From Acinetobacter calcoaceticus (GTDB taxonomy: Bacteria > Pseudomonadota > Gammaproteobacteria > Pseudomonadales > Moraxellaceae), in assembly GCF_016508255.1 (NCBI RefSeq), contig NZ_JADVKT010000006.1, positions 186,001-250,000 on the forward strand: 64,000 bases of DNA, read 5' to 3'. A program made the position numbers and the translations under genes. Numbering within the stretch: the first letter of the stretch is position 1; each line of letters opens with the position of its first letter. This document shows, one piece after another, positions 17,092 to 26,489 of the stretch. The notes beneath the pieces were generated by a model, which saw only the letters and a list, made by a program, of their open reading frames with translations, was not told the origin of the DNA and searched no databases.

Positions 17092-17418
17092 TTAGTACCT
17101 CCTAAAAATAGAGGATGAAGCCCTAAAAGAGCCAATATGTAATGTGCCTTCGTTTAAACCATGAATTGCAGCCACTTCTTTTTCCAAAGTATGGGAAATG
17201 CTCAATAGTTCTTTTACATGGGTCAATAACTGCTGACCTGTCGTGGTGAGTTCAATATCACTTTGAGTTCTTGAAATGAGGTTAATGCCCCATTGTTGTT
17301 CTAATGACTTCAGTGCATGAGAAACTGCCGACTGTGAAATTCCCAGCTTTTCTGCAGTAGCCGTAAAGCTTTTTAGTTCAGCAATAAGTGCGAAAATTTC
17401 AAGCTGGGTAAATGTCAT
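17092..17418 (-). pseudogene. LysR regulator, 3'-truncated copy
   Basis: The 108-residue frame is identical to the intact LysR (13341-14225) over the DNA-binding domain and linker. It then carries substitutions (GTLHIGSFRASSSIF versus GTLRIGSFGASSSIY) and ends at a stop just beyond the end of the repeat. It retains the complete winged helix-turn-helix but lacks the effector domain. If expressed, it could bind the same operators without inducer control; expression is unproven. Six substitutions in 33 bp at its margin show that this end came from a different allele. Confidence 0.88.
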
Positions 17419-18106
17419 GTTGTACTTATTATGAGTAAAAACTCATTTTATCATGAGTTTTCATTATCTTTAATATATGAGTAAGCCAAGGTAGTTGCCA
17501 AACAGCAAGCCTCAACAAAACTCGAGTAAAGAAATGAATAGCATTGTTTTATCTCTTTTTCCTTTAGTTGCATTAATTGCATCGGGATACTTATTCAAAA
17601 AATATCGTTTTTTTAGCGATGAGTTTTGGGCGGGGGCAGAGAAGCTTAATTACTATATTTTATTTCCCGCTTTACTTTTCAGTACGCTATCAACCGCGAA
17701 AATTGACTTACAAAGTTTGAGTACAGCCATTATTGCGATGTTGATTGTGGTTTTTGCTGTAACCGTCTTTTTATACATACTCCGAATGTTTTGGCACATA
17801 CCACCTGCACGTTTTGGTGTGCATGTACAAAGTATGGTTCGTTTTAATACTTATATTGGTTTGGCTTTAGTGACTTCGCTTTTTAAAAGTGAAGGAATGG
17901 CAATTCTGGCAATTTTATTGGCGCTTTGCATTCCACTGGTAAACGTTATTTCGGTGCTTGCTTTAACTTCTAAAGAACACATGGCAATTAAACCTGTTTT
18001 GATTGCACTCCTTAAAAACCCTTTAATTGCATCATGTGTAGTCGGGGCAACAGTCAATGCGCTTCATATCCCGATTTGGGAAGGCTTTACTCAGTTTATT
18101 AAGCTT
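17104..18106. repeat. Direct repeat, copy 2
   Basis: This is the second copy of the 13911-14913 segment, same orientation, offset 3193 bp. It includes the operator region (17431-17483) and the first 191 codons of the transporter. Identity stops at 18106, after which the native transporter sequence continues. Confidence 0.95.
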
Positions 18107-18439
18107 TTTTCAGTGTCTAGTTTGCCCTTGGGTTTGTTATGTGTTGGTGCAGCTTTACAGTTTATGCAAATTAAAAAAGACATTGTGGTGTTGGCAGCAG
18201 ACACATTTGCACGACTTTTAGCAGTGCCTGCTTTGGCTTACGCGGTCTGCATGTGGTTTGGTTTACCAAACTTACAAATACAAATTTTAGTCATTTTCTT
18301 TGCGCTACCGACTGCTTCAGCTTCATACATTTTAACTAAAGTTTTGGGCGGCGATAGTCAGCTCATGGCAGCCGTGATTAGCTTTCAAACCTTGTGTGCT
18401 GCCGTGACTTTACCATTAGTGATTTGGTGGATTTCTTAA
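17534..18439 (+). CDS. AEC-family (auxin efflux carrier / malonate-type) transporter, intact copy
   Basis: ATG 17534 gives 301 residues with about ten hydrophobic helices, the normal size for bacterial AEC permeases. The family exports or imports small carboxylates, with malonate as the known example. The last helices (LGLLCVGAALQF, FALPTASASYILTKVLGGD, LCAAVTLPLVIWW) carry the usual conserved Gly/Pro positions. It is divergent from the truncated lysR, with the promoter copy intact, so control by the intact LysR in trans is still possible. A TTG at 17495 would extend it but has no clear ribosome-binding site. Confidence 0.85.
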   Translation: MNSIVLSLFPLVALIASGYLFKKYRFFSDEFWAGAEKLNYYILFPALLFSTLSTAKIDLQSLSTAIIAMLIVVFAVTVFLYILRMFWHIPPARFGVHVQSMVRFNTYIGLALVTSLFKSEGMAILAILLALCIPLVNVISVLALTSKEHMAIKPVLIALLKNPLIASCVVGATVNALHIPIWEGFTQFIKLFSVSSLPLGLLCVGAALQFMQIKKDIVVLAADTFARLLAVPALAYAVCMWFGLPNLQIQILVIFFALPTASASYILTKVLGGDSQLMAAVISFQTLCAAVTLPLVIWWIS

Positions 18440-18563
18440 GGTATAACTTAGATAAGTCGTATTCTATTCTAAAAATGAATAGGCTGATTCTGAGTTAAGG
18501 AATGCTTTGCTACCTTCCTTATCTGATTATTGCTACACTTTTTTCTTTTTCAGGTGGATGGGT

Positions 18564-19568
18564 ATGTCCTTTGATCTCAAAGTGAGCTTGCAGCAAAGGT
18601 CTGAACCGTCTGCACAGCAGAAAAAACTGAATCGCCTGATTGATAAAATAGAACAGCAAAAAGTTAGCCTGAGCACATGGCAAAATGCACAAGCTGAGAT
18701 TCAACAGCACATTCGGCAAAAACTGATGCCTGTGTATAGCGATTTACATGAAGTCTTATTTCAACAGTTGGATCAACTTTGGAATATGTTGCATAGCCAT
18801 GAGTTTTCCAAAGCGGATATGCAACAACTAGATGAAAAAATTGCCCAGCTTGCACGTATGTTGAAGCGCTCCAAAATGCTGTCTGCTGAACAATTGGAGT
18901 TAGTGAAGCAGATCGATACCTTTTATCAGCAACATGCGGGGGAGTCAGTAAAAAAGAATAAAAAAGCTCAGTCAATAAAATCTGAATACGATGAAAGTGC
19001 AGAGTTAGAAGAAGACTTTGAACAGTATGCTGCCGAGCAACAACAAGCGCGGGAACAAGCCAAACAGCAAAGACAACAACAAAAACGGGAACAAGCTGAG
19101 CAAATGGCAGCCCAGTCACTCAAAACAGTCTATTTAAAAATTGCCGCGATGATTCACCCAGACCGTGAGCAGGAAGAAATAAAGAAACAGGAAAAAACTG
19201 AGTTGTTTCAACAAGTAAGTCAGGCCTACGAAAAGCAGGATTTGTTTTACTTACTGAAACTCCAGTTACAGCTTGAACAGAATAAAGGGCTAGGCGCTAA
19301 AGAACTATCTACTGAGCAGTTGCGGTTTTATAAACTGGCTTTGGATGCACAAAGTCAGCAGCTTGAAAGCCAAATTGCTGAGATTTTGGATTCTTTTCAG
19401 TTAGCGAAGACTGTAAAAGTAGAACATGTACACATTAGTGATGTTTATAAAACTGTAGATGCGGACTGCGCTGAGTTAAAGCAGCAATTGAAGTGGGAAA
19501 AGGAGCGTTTAAAGCACATGAAAAAAGTGAGTGGAGTAGAGATGTTGTTGGGGCATGGGGTGCTTTAG
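18564..19568 (+). CDS. J-domain protein (DnaJ-like co-chaperone candidate)
   Basis: The 334-residue protein (start ATG 18564 after AGGTGG; ATG 18558 also possible) is very Gln/Lys/Glu rich and mostly helical. It has a long charged, coiled-coil-prone middle (about 140-190: EEDFEQYAAEQQQAREQAKQ). A J-domain-like segment follows at about 185-240: helix II LKTVYLKIAAMI, the HPD motif in IHPDREQEE, then helix III LFQQVSQAYEKQDLFYLLKL. Such proteins stimulate a partner Hsp70. The partner is unknown, and there is no Gly/Phe or zinc-finger region as in DnaJ. Confidence 0.75.
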   Translation: MSFDLKVSLQQRSEPSAQQKKLNRLIDKIEQQKVSLSTWQNAQAEIQQHIRQKLMPVYSDLHEVLFQQLDQLWNMLHSHEFSKADMQQLDEKIAQLARMLKRSKMLSAEQLELVKQIDTFYQQHAGESVKKNKKAQSIKSEYDESAELEEDFEQYAAEQQQAREQAKQQRQQQKREQAEQMAAQSLKTVYLKIAAMIHPDREQEEIKKQEKTELFQQVSQAYEKQDLFYLLKLQLQLEQNKGLGAKELSTEQLRFYKLALDAQSQQLESQIAEILDSFQLAKTVKVEHVHISDVYKTVDADCAELKQQLKWEKERLKHMKKVSGVEMLLGHGVL

Positions 19569-19752
19569 TTTCTTTGGCAAACTCTCTAAAATTATTAATT
19601 AATAACACCAATAATTAACTTTCAGAATTTATATGGTGCTGTGAGATTAGTAGTGATGATTTGGGGAATTTTAAAAAATTGGGGGCTATTTAAATATAGC
19701 TGTAAGAAATTAGGCCTATGGGGGCCTTTTCTAGTTTTGAAGTTGAGTTTTT

Positions 19753-20355
19753 ATGCTAAAAAAATTTTTAAGTATAATTTTAATGTTAGTAATTTATGTC
19801 TTTATTTCAATTGTAAGTTTTTTAATTGTAATAATTTTTTTAGTATGTATGGCGGATAATTTTTTTGAAGAGAGTTTAAATAAGAAAAGATTGAAAAATA
19901 GTATTTTATATGATCATAAAATCTTTCCTAATCTGACAGAATCAATATTTTTTTATCAAAGGCTAGATTCATCTGACGATGGTTATTGGATTGTAGTCTA
20001 TCCCTTAGATAATAAAACTAAAGTAAATTTTTTATCTAAAAAGCAGTTGCAAGGCCAGAAGAAAATTACCTATTTAACAGTTGAATGTATTAAGCCAACT
20101 ATAAAAAAACGTTGGAAAACATTTAACTCCAACATTCATTATGTTCAACCACCTGAATTGCTAAGGGATCATGATGATTTTGAAAGACATGATTCTTTTA
20201 ATGTATATGGTGCAGAAAAAAATATTGGTTTAGTTGAACAAGTTTGCCAGCAAGATAAATTTATTATTTTAGAAGAAAGTCAGAAAAATGATCACTTATA
20301 TTGGGCAATCTCTGCAAATGGAAAACTATTATTTAGTGTGTATAAAATTGATTGA
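19753..20355 (+). CDS. Hypothetical protein with one N-terminal membrane helix
   Basis: The 200-residue protein is unrecognised. Residues 1-35 (MLKKFLSIILMLVIYVFIS...) form a long hydrophobic anchor. The rest is a soluble domain, with W-containing strands (DDGYWIVVYPLD, LYWAISANGKLLFSVYKI) and two Cys. It may sit on the outer face of the inner membrane. The gene is noticeably AT-rich compared with its neighbours, a hint of lateral origin, and nothing nearby suggests a role. It ends close to the valS terminator. Confidence 0.6.
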   Translation: MLKKFLSIILMLVIYVFISIVSFLIVIIFLVCMADNFFEESLNKKRLKNSILYDHKIFPNLTESIFFYQRLDSSDDGYWIVVYPLDNKTKVNFLSKKQLQGQKKITYLTVECIKPTIKKRWKTFNSNIHYVQPPELLRDHDDFERHDSFNVYGAEKNIGLVEQVCQQDKFIILEESQKNDHLYWAISANGKLLFSVYKID

Positions 20356-20497
20356 TATTTTTAATACATTAAATTAATAGGTTAAGATTTTATTGAATTT
20401 ATATTTTTGATCAATATTTGACTTGGTTATCTAATAGGTTTATATCAAAGCTTGAAAATATATGTCTTTCTGAACTAAGTTGTAATTATTTCCAATA

Positions 20498-20526
20498 AAA
20501 ATCCCCTCAAGTGAGGGGATTTTTTG
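20498..20526. terminator. Terminator downstream of valS
   Basis: An inverted repeat, AAAATCCCCTCA and TGAGGGGATTTT around 20498-20525, has a T-run on both strands. valS is on the minus strand and ends at 20542; the plus-strand hypothetical gene may use it too. Confidence 0.8.
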
Positions 20527-20541
20527 AATCAGATCACTGCA

Positions 20542-23439
20542 TTAAAGTGCAGCAATTTGTTCCATATTCGCTTTAACTTTCTCTAACTGAGCAGCAAACT
20601 CAGCAAGCTTCGCTTTTTCACCTTCAACAACCGCTGCTGGTGCTTTAGATACAAAGCCTTCGTTTGCAAGTTTGCCCGCGATTTGATCATGTTGCTTTTG
20701 GATTTTGTCTAAATCTTTTTGCAAACGAGCAAGCTCAGCTTTAGGGTCAATTAAGCCTTTCATTGGTACAAATACCGATGCATGGCTAACAACGCTAGAG
20801 CAAGACAAAGGTGGTTCTTGGTCTTTATTCAAGAATTCAATGCTTTCAACTTTAGCCAAAGCTTTGAACAATGCTTCAATACGAATGATTTGTTCACGTT
20901 CAGCGTCAGACGTGTTTTGAAGTAATACTGGCAACAAGCGCGCATTACCTAAGCCCAACTCACCACGAATGTTACGTACCGCACCGATCAAACCTTGAAG
21001 CCATTGCATATCTGCTTCAGCTTGTTCGTTGATTTTTGCTTGCTCAGGAATAGGGTATTGAGCAGTCATAATCGTTGGGCCGCCTTGACCAAGCATTGGT
21101 GCAAGAGTCTGCCAGATTTCTTCTGTCAAATAGGGCATTAATGGATGAGCCAAACGTAATGAAGCCTCCATTACTGCAAGTAATACACGACGTACTTCAG
21201 CTTTACGCTCTTCTGCAACTTCTGCATCGTTAAGGACTGGTTTAGTTAACTCAACGTACCAGTCACAGTATTCATTCCAGATAAAATCATAAATCGCTTG
21301 AGCAGCAAGGTCTAAACGGTAAGTTGCAAACGCTTGATGTACAGCAGCTTCAGCTTTTTGTAGGCGGCTCATGATCCATTGTTCTGGAAGTTCCCAAAGA
21401 TCTGGGCGCGCTTGTTGACCAACAGTTTGACCTTCAACATTCATCAGAACGAAACGAGTTGCGTTCCAGATTTTGTTACAGAAGTTACGGTAGCCTTCAA
21501 CACGTTTTAAGTCGAACTTGATGTCACGGCCAGTGTTTGCAAGTGCACAGAACGTGAAACGAACTGCGTCAGTACCATAAGCATTAATGCCTTCTGGGAA
21601 CTCTTTACGCGTTGATTTTTCAATCTTCGCTGCATCTTTCGGGTTCATTAGGCCAGTTGTACGTTTAGCAACTAAGCTTTCTAAATCAATACCGTCAATC
21701 AAGTCTAATGGGTCAAGTACGTTACCTTTAGACTTCGACATTTTTTGACCTTCACCATCACGTACCAAGCCGTGAACGTAAACAGTCTTAAATGGAACTT
21801 GAGATGAACCATCTTCATTTTTCATGAAGTGTAGGGTCATCATGATCATGCGGGCAACCCAGAAGAAAATGATGTCAAAACCAGTCACCAACACATCTGT
21901 TGGGTGGAAGGTTTTAAGGAAATCATTTAGTTCATCTTTTTTGTCGTCGCCAGTCCAACCCAAAGTTGAGAAAGTCCAAAGTGCAGATGAGAACCATGTA
22001 TCAAGAACATCTTCGTCTTGTTTAAGTTCAACGTCAGCAGCAAGGTTGTTTTTTGTACGAACTTCTTCTTCGTTACGACCTACATAGATATTGCCATTTG
22101 CATCGTACCAAGCTGGAATACGGTGACCCCACCAAAGCTGACGTGAAATACACCAGTCTTGAATGTCACGCATCCACGCCATGTACATGTTGCTGTACTG
22201 CTCTGGAACAAACTTAATACGGCCATCTTGAACTGCTTCAATTGCAGGTTCAGCAAGAGGCGCAATTTTTACGTACCATTGGTCAGTGAGTAATGGCTCA
22301 ATGATCACGCCTGAACGGTCGCCACGCGGAGCTTTTAAGTCATACGGTTGGATTTGATCTAACCAGCCTTCAGCTTCCGCTTCCGCAACTAACTTTTTAC
22401 GTGCTGCAAAACGTTCTAAACCAGCGTATTCCGCAGGTGCAGTAATGGTTTTAGAAATTTGTTCGCCAGCTTTTGCAATATATTCAAACTCACCTAAAAC
22501 TTCGGCATTTTTGTTGAAGATATTAATGATTGGCAAGCTATTGCGTTTACCTAGGTCATAGTCGTTAAAGTCATGAGCAGGGGTAATTTTTACACAGCCA
22601 GTACCAAAGTCTTTTTCAACGTAATCGTCAGCAACGATCGGAATTAAACGGCCCGTAATTGGCAATACAATGTTTTTACCAACAAGGTGTGCATAACGCT
22701 CATCTTCAGGGTGAACAGCAACCGCAGTATCACCAAGTAAAGTTTCAGGACGAGTCGTTGCAACAACTAGATAGTCTTTGCCATCTTGAGTTTTAACTGA
22801 TTTGTCTTCAAAGAAATATTTAAAGTGCCAAAGTGAGCCTTTTTCTTCTTTGCTTTCCACTTCAAGGTCAGAAAGAGCAGTTTGAAGTTTAGGGTCCCAG
22901 TTTACAAGACGCTTACCACGGTAAATTAAACCATCTTCGTGCAAACGAACGAAGACTTCTTTAACTGCGTTTGATAAACCTTCATCCATCGTGAAGCGTT
23001 CACGTGACCAGTCTACCGAAGAACCTAAGCGACGAATTTGTTTAGTAATCGTGCCGCCAGATTGTTCTTTCCATTCCCAAACTTTTTCGATGAACTTTTC
23101 ACGGCCTAAATCGTGACGAGTTACACCTTGTAAGCCAAGTTGACGCTCAACAACCATTTGAGTTGCAATACCCGCATGGTCTGTACCCGGTTGCCACAAA
23201 GTATTTTTACCCATCATACGGTTATAACGGGTAAGGGCATCCATAATGGCATTGTTAAAGCCATGGCCCATGTGCAAACTACCTGTGACGTTTGGTGGTG
23301 GAATCATGATACAGAATGATTCACCGTGACCAGAAGGTTTGAAGTAACCTTGTTCTTCCCACGTTTGGTACCACTTCTTTTCGATCTCGGTTGGATCGTA
23401 CGTGGTCGCAATATTTTGAGCGGTTTGAGCGTCAGTCAT
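20542..23439 (-). CDS. valS: Valyl-tRNA synthetase
   Basis: The 965-residue class I synthetase has the HIGH-type motif [13 protein letters not shown] (about 49-61), a large CP1 editing domain, the KMSKS motif in [10 protein letters not shown], an anticodon-binding domain, and the C-terminal coiled-coil tail ([18 protein letters not shown]) typical of ValRS. It charges tRNA-Val and hydrolyses mischarged threonine. Length is close to the E. coli enzyme (951 aa). It starts at ATG 23439 and is divergent from the 225-aa gene at 23636. Confidence 0.98.
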   Translation of the reverse strand: MTDAQTAQNIATTYDPTEIEKKWYQTWEEQGYFKPSGHGESFCIMIPPPNVTGSLHMGHGFNNAIMDALTRYNRMMGKNTLWQPGTDHAGIATQMVVERQLGLQGVTRHDLGREKFIEKVWEWKEQSGGTITKQIRRLGSSVDWSRERFTMDEGLSNAVKEVFVRLHEDGLIYRGKRLVNWDPKLQTALSDLEVESKEEKGSLWHFKYFFEDKSVKTQDGKDYLVVATTRPETLLGDTAVAVHPEDERYAHLVGKNIVLPITGRLIPIVADDYVEKDFGTGCVKITPAHDFNDYDLGKRNSLPIINIFNKNAEVLGEFEYIAKAGEQISKTITAPAEYAGLERFAARKKLVAEAEAEGWLDQIQPYDLKAPRGDRSGVIIEPLLTDQWYVKIAPLAEPAIEAVQDGRIKFVPEQYSNMYMAWMRDIQDWCISRQLWWGHRIPAWYDANGNIYVGRNEEEVRTKNNLAADVELKQDEDVLDTWFSSALWTFSTLGWTGDDKKDELNDFLKTFHPTDVLVTGFDIIFFWVARMIMMTLHFMKNEDGSSQVPFKTVYVHGLVRDGEGQKMSKSKGNVLDPLDLIDGIDLESLVAKRTTGLMNPKDAAKIEKSTRKEFPEGINAYGTDAVRFTFCALANTGRDIKFDLKRVEGYRNFCNKIWNATRFVLMNVEGQTVGQQARPDLWELPEQWIMSRLQKAEAAVHQAFATYRLDLAAQAIYDFIWNEYCDWYVELTKPVLNDAEVAEERKAEVRRVLLAVMEASLRLAHPLMPYLTEEIWQTLAPMLGQGGPTIMTAQYPIPEQAKINEQAEADMQWLQGLIGAVRNIRGELGLGNARLLPVLLQNTSDAEREQIIRIEALFKALAKVESIEFLNKDQEPPLSCSSVVSHASVFVPMKGLIDPKAELARLQKDLDKIQKQHDQIAGKLANEGFVSKAPAAVVEGEKAKLAEFAAQLEKVKANMEQIAAL

Positions 23440-23635
23440 AGTAGCTTAGATCGAATATGCATAAAAAATTGCACCTATTGTAGCAAAAAAATGCCTCGAA
23501 ATTAATGTGCTGAAAACAGATAAACGGTTTTGTATTTTTTTCAAAAAACGGTAGATTTATGAAAGATGGGTCACAATTTAATCGTGTATGCACACGGCAC
23601 AAAAATTACAAAAGAATTGAAAAAGGATGTTGCTC

Positions 23636-24313
23636 ATGAGTTATGAAGTTTTTTTGAAAATTTCCGATTCAACTTATACACAATTTGAGGCTATTCGGCA
23701 GAAACTGCATGATGGAGTAAGCCAAAGTCAGGCAAAACCCTTAGGCGATGTACTCTCTGATCTTTCTTGTGAAATTATTGAGCAGGTTTTTTCGGTACTT
23801 TTGCAGCAAGGACAAGGAAGTACCACCATGTCTCCAAAACAGCAGGCTGAATCTGAAAAAGTGGTTCAGCAGGTTTTAGAGACTTTTCGTAAATATATGC
23901 CTTGGTCGGTTTCATTCTTTGGAAATGAGCGTCTTTTACCTTTAGTTGACTACATGACAGCCCTAATGAAAGAACGAGGGCAGCAAATTTATATTACCTA
24001 TCCAGTTACCCTCCAGCTCGTACAACAAGCTCAAAACCTTAAGGAGCAAATTCGTGATGGTAATATGCAAAGTATCGCGGCAGCTTTTGAAACCTTAATA
24101 CAAATTGTAGATTTAGGCGTAACAAGCCTAGTACGTGAACCTAAAAAACGTTTAAAATTTAACTTAGTTGTCGATAAAACCCTAAATGGGGTGATCAACA
24201 TGACGACGCATTTGGGCTATAAACGTTTGGAAAAGTTAGGTACACAGGTCGATCAGACCACAGCAACTCATTATATCAACCACTTTTTGGCCTTCATGCA
24301 TCAAGCAGCATAA
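23636..24313 (+). CDS. Hypothetical protein (225 aa), possibly co-transcribed with the SDR
   Basis: ATG 23636 follows AAAAGG at 23621-23626; ATG 23627 is also in frame. The protein is soluble, helical and Gln-rich, with no signal peptide or membrane segment and no motif I can name. Its C-terminal third (LKFNLVVDKTLNGVINMTTHLGY, then YINHFLAFMH) is the most distinctive part. It precedes the SDR gene by 27 bp on the same strand, suggesting an operon, and is divergent from valS. Confidence 0.65.
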   Translation: MSYEVFLKISDSTYTQFEAIRQKLHDGVSQSQAKPLGDVLSDLSCEIIEQVFSVLLQQGQGSTTMSPKQQAESEKVVQQVLETFRKYMPWSVSFFGNERLLPLVDYMTALMKERGQQIYITYPVTLQLVQQAQNLKEQIRDGNMQSIAAAFETLIQIVDLGVTSLVREPKKRLKFNLVVDKTLNGVINMTTHLGYKRLEKLGTQVDQTTATHYINHFLAFMHQAA

Positions 24314-24340
24314 TTTAAAAAGATAATAGGAACATAAAGC

Positions 24341-25147
24341 ATGGCCAAACTTGATACTTTGCAAAATAAAGTGGTATGGATTACGGGAGCATCTTCTGGT
24401 CTGGGTAAGGCCTTAGCTGGTGAGTTGGCTTTGCAAGGGGCAGAAGTGATTTTGACTTCGCGTCGTTTTGAAGAGTTAGAAGAGGTTCGGGTTGGTTTAT
24501 TGAACCCAGATCATCATTTGTCTGTGGTTGCAGATATTACTAATGAAAAGCAAGTTCAAGAAGCTTACGAGCAGATTTTAAAAGCAAAAGGGCGAATTGA
24601 CTGGCTCGTTAATAATGCAGGTTTGAGCCAACGCGCTTTAATCGAAGACACCACCATGGCAACAGAAAGAGCCATTATGGAAGTCGACTATTTCTCACAA
24701 GTGGCATTAACCAAAACTGTGCTTCCGACCATGCTAAAACAAAAGTCTGGCCGAGTTGTATTTGTCTCTAGTGTAGCAGGGCTATTAGGTACTCAATACC
24801 GTGCAAGTTATTCGGCTGCTAAAGCTGCAATTCATATGTGGGCTAATAGCTTACGAGCAGAAGTTGCAGATCAGGGTGTTGAAGTTTCTGTTATTTTCCC
24901 AGGCTTTGTAAAAACTAACGTTTCGTTCAATGCGCTAAATGGTGCTGGGCAACCTCAAGGTCATCAAGATGAGGCTATCGAGAATGGTTTAGAGGCAGAT
25001 GTATTTGCAGAACAGTCAGTTAAGGCGTTAATGCAAGGACAAGAATATATAGTAGTGGGTGGGACCAAGGAAAAATTGGGTGTGATGGTTTCTCGGATGT
25101 CACCAAAATTACTCTATAAAATGATACGAAAAACAAAAGTGAAATAA
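24341..25147 (+). CDS. Short-chain dehydrogenase/reductase
   Basis: The 268-residue classical SDR has the cofactor loop TGASSGLGKALA (about 15-26), NNAG (about 90), the catalytic Ser in VSSVAG, and the YxxxK pair in YSAAKAA. A C-terminal basic tail (MIRKTKVK) and short hydrophobic stretch are present. It resembles DHRS7-type enzymes that reduce lipids or steroids in eukaryotes; the bacterial substrate is unknown. NADP is the more likely cofactor, given the Arg residues after beta-2 (TSRRFEE). Confidence 0.9.
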   Translation: MAKLDTLQNKVVWITGASSGLGKALAGELALQGAEVILTSRRFEELEEVRVGLLNPDHHLSVVADITNEKQVQEAYEQILKAKGRIDWLVNNAGLSQRALIEDTTMATERAIMEVDYFSQVALTKTVLPTMLKQKSGRVVFVSSVAGLLGTQYRASYSAAKAAIHMWANSLRAEVADQGVEVSVIFPGFVKTNVSFNALNGAGQPQGHQDEAIENGLEADVFAEQSVKALMQGQEYIVVGGTKEKLGVMVSRMSPKLLYKMIRKTKVK

Positions 25148-25201
25148 AAAAGAGATTTCGCCGTGCTAAATTGATGGAAAAACCCACATAGAAGGTTCAC
25201 C

Positions 25202-25636
25202 ATGGATCAAGATTATCACCGTATTTTAGAGGTCATCACGCGTTTTCAATTGGTCTTTGATCAGAAAAATTGGGACGCTTTTGATGAGTTATTGGCCGAT
25301 CAACTTGAGGTGGACTATTTTCAGTTTAGAGGAGAGCCTTTGTGTGTTGTGTCTTGTCATGACTATAAAGGTTCTCGGCAGCAAGCTTTATCCCATTTAC
25401 GATTACAGCATAATTTGAGTAATCCAATTATTCGGATTGAACAAGATCAAGCATGGTTAGAATGTAATTATCAAATTTACCGTTTTTCGGAAAATGATTA
25501 TTTTCATTCTTTTGGCCGCTATTACTTCACTTTGGCAAAACAACAGGGCAGTTGGAAAATTACTGGAATTTGCCAACATTTAACTAAAAATATTGGCAAT
25601 CCACGCATTCATTTTTCTGCTATAGGGCAGTGCTAA
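25202..25636 (+). CDS. NTF2/SnoaL-like domain protein
   Basis: The 144-residue protein has the alpha+beta cone-fold pattern of NTF2-like proteins: helical start (YHRILEVITRFQLVFDQKNWDAFDELLAD), then strands including CNYQIYRFSENDYFHSFGRYYFTLAKQQGSWKITGIC. Members are often isomerases or dehydratases, or small ligand-binding proteins; active-site residues cannot be assigned. It is 54 bp after the SDR on the same strand. Its end overlaps the convergent gene at 25633 by four bases. Confidence 0.75.
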   Translation: MDQDYHRILEVITRFQLVFDQKNWDAFDELLADQLEVDYFQFRGEPLCVVSCHDYKGSRQQALSHLRLQHNLSNPIIRIEQDQAWLECNYQIYRFSENDYFHSFGRYYFTLAKQQGSWKITGICQHLTKNIGNPRIHFSAIGQC

Positions 25637-26067
25637 TCTTTGACCGCTGTACCGTAGGCAAATACTTCGACCATTCCACCTTGCATACCAAGTTCGGTTG
25701 TACTCAGCCGAACTCCCATAATATGGTTAGCTCCTGCGGTCTGTGCTTGTTGTTTTAAACGGACAATGGCTTCACGGCGAGCACGTTCAACCACACTTTC
25801 ATAACTGGTGAGGCGGCCACCCAAAACATTCTTAATGGATGCCAATACATATTTAAAGTAATCATGAGAAATGACCACATTACCACTAATGAAATGGCCC
25901 AGTTGATCACTCCTCGCAAAACGATTCGTATCAATTCTAATATGCGCCAACTGTTGCTCTTTTTCTAAAAGTTCTTTCAAGTGTTTTTGTTCAATATGGC
26001 GTCCAAAACCCCAACCAATACTGAAAAGAATTAGAAAAATAACAAGCTGAAAAATAAGATTTTCCAT
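25633..26067 (-). CDS. YbjQ/UPF0145-like protein with N-terminal membrane anchor
   Basis: The 144-residue protein has one N-terminal hydrophobic helix (LIFQLVIFLILFSIGWGFG), a charged linker, then a YbjQ-like domain (about 60-140: NVLGGRLTSYESVVERARREAI.RL..QA...GAN.I.GVRLSTTEL, ending EVFAYGTAV). It is a tethered paralogue of the neighbouring gene. YbjQ domains are annotated as putative heavy-metal-binding pentameric folds; no function is established. Confidence 0.85.
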   Translation of the reverse strand: MENLIFQLVIFLILFSIGWGFGRHIEQKHLKELLEKEQQLAHIRIDTNRFARSDQLGHFISGNVVISHDYFKYVLASIKNVLGGRLTSYESVVERARREAIVRLKQQAQTAGANHIMGVRLSTTELGMQGGMVEVFAYGTAVKD

Positions 26068-26074
26068 TTTCTAC

Positions 26075-26425
26075 CTATGCACTAAATGGGTCGGGTAGAT
26101 TTGTTGCTTGAGGCTGTACAACCACTGCTGTGCCATATACAAATAATTCAGAAGCACCTTGGGCAATGTTAGAAGTTGAAAAACGAATGCCGACAATTGC
26201 ATTAGCACCAAGCTGCTGAGCTTTGGCAATCATGCGATCCATCGCTTCTTGGCGGGATTCTTCTAATAACTCGGTATAACCTGTAAGTTCGCCACCCACA
26301 ATATTTTTTAAACTTGCCATGAGGTCACGGCCCATATGTTTGCTACGGACTGTACTTCCATAAACAACATCTAGCTGTTTTAAAATCTGATAGCCTGGAA
26401 CACTTTCTAAATTACTCAATAACAT
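26075..26425 (-). CDS. YbjQ/UPF0145 family protein
   Basis: The 116-residue soluble YbjQ domain has KNIVGGELTGYTELLEESRQ, A..LGANAIVGIRF and ELFVYGTAVV. It is close to the usual family length (about 105-110). It lies 7 bp upstream of its membrane-anchored paralogue on the same strand, so the two are probably co-expressed and may co-assemble in a mixed ring (inference). Confidence 0.88.
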   Translation of the reverse strand: MLLSNLESVPGYQILKQLDVVYGSTVRSKHMGRDLMASLKNIVGGELTGYTELLEESRQEAMDRMIAKAQQLGANAIVGIRFSTSNIAQGASELFVYGTAVVVQPQATNLPDPFSA

Positions 26426-26489
26426 TGTTTTTTATCAATCTACATTTCTTAAGGTTCCAAGATAAAAAATATCTAGTTGAGTTGCAATA

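Larger units (their letters stand above)
14914..17103. mobile_element. Acquired cassette between the direct repeats
   Basis: About 2.2 kb of markedly AT-rich DNA lies between the two copies of the lysR/AEC segment. It contains one acyltransferase gene on the minus strand and about 400 bp of non-coding DNA. There is no transposase, integrase, terminal inverted repeat or short target duplication, so it is not an insertion sequence. Its flanking kilobase repeats suggest entry by homologous recombination. Confidence 0.75.

Noticed and set aside
14914..17103. The cassette as an insertion sequence or integron
   Set aside because: There is no transposase or integrase, no terminal inverted repeats and no short target duplication; the flanks are 1-kb homologous repeats.
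18664..19119. A 151-codon frame antisense to the J-domain gene
   Set aside because: It mirrors Gln/Lys codons on the other strand and lies entirely within a better-supported gene.
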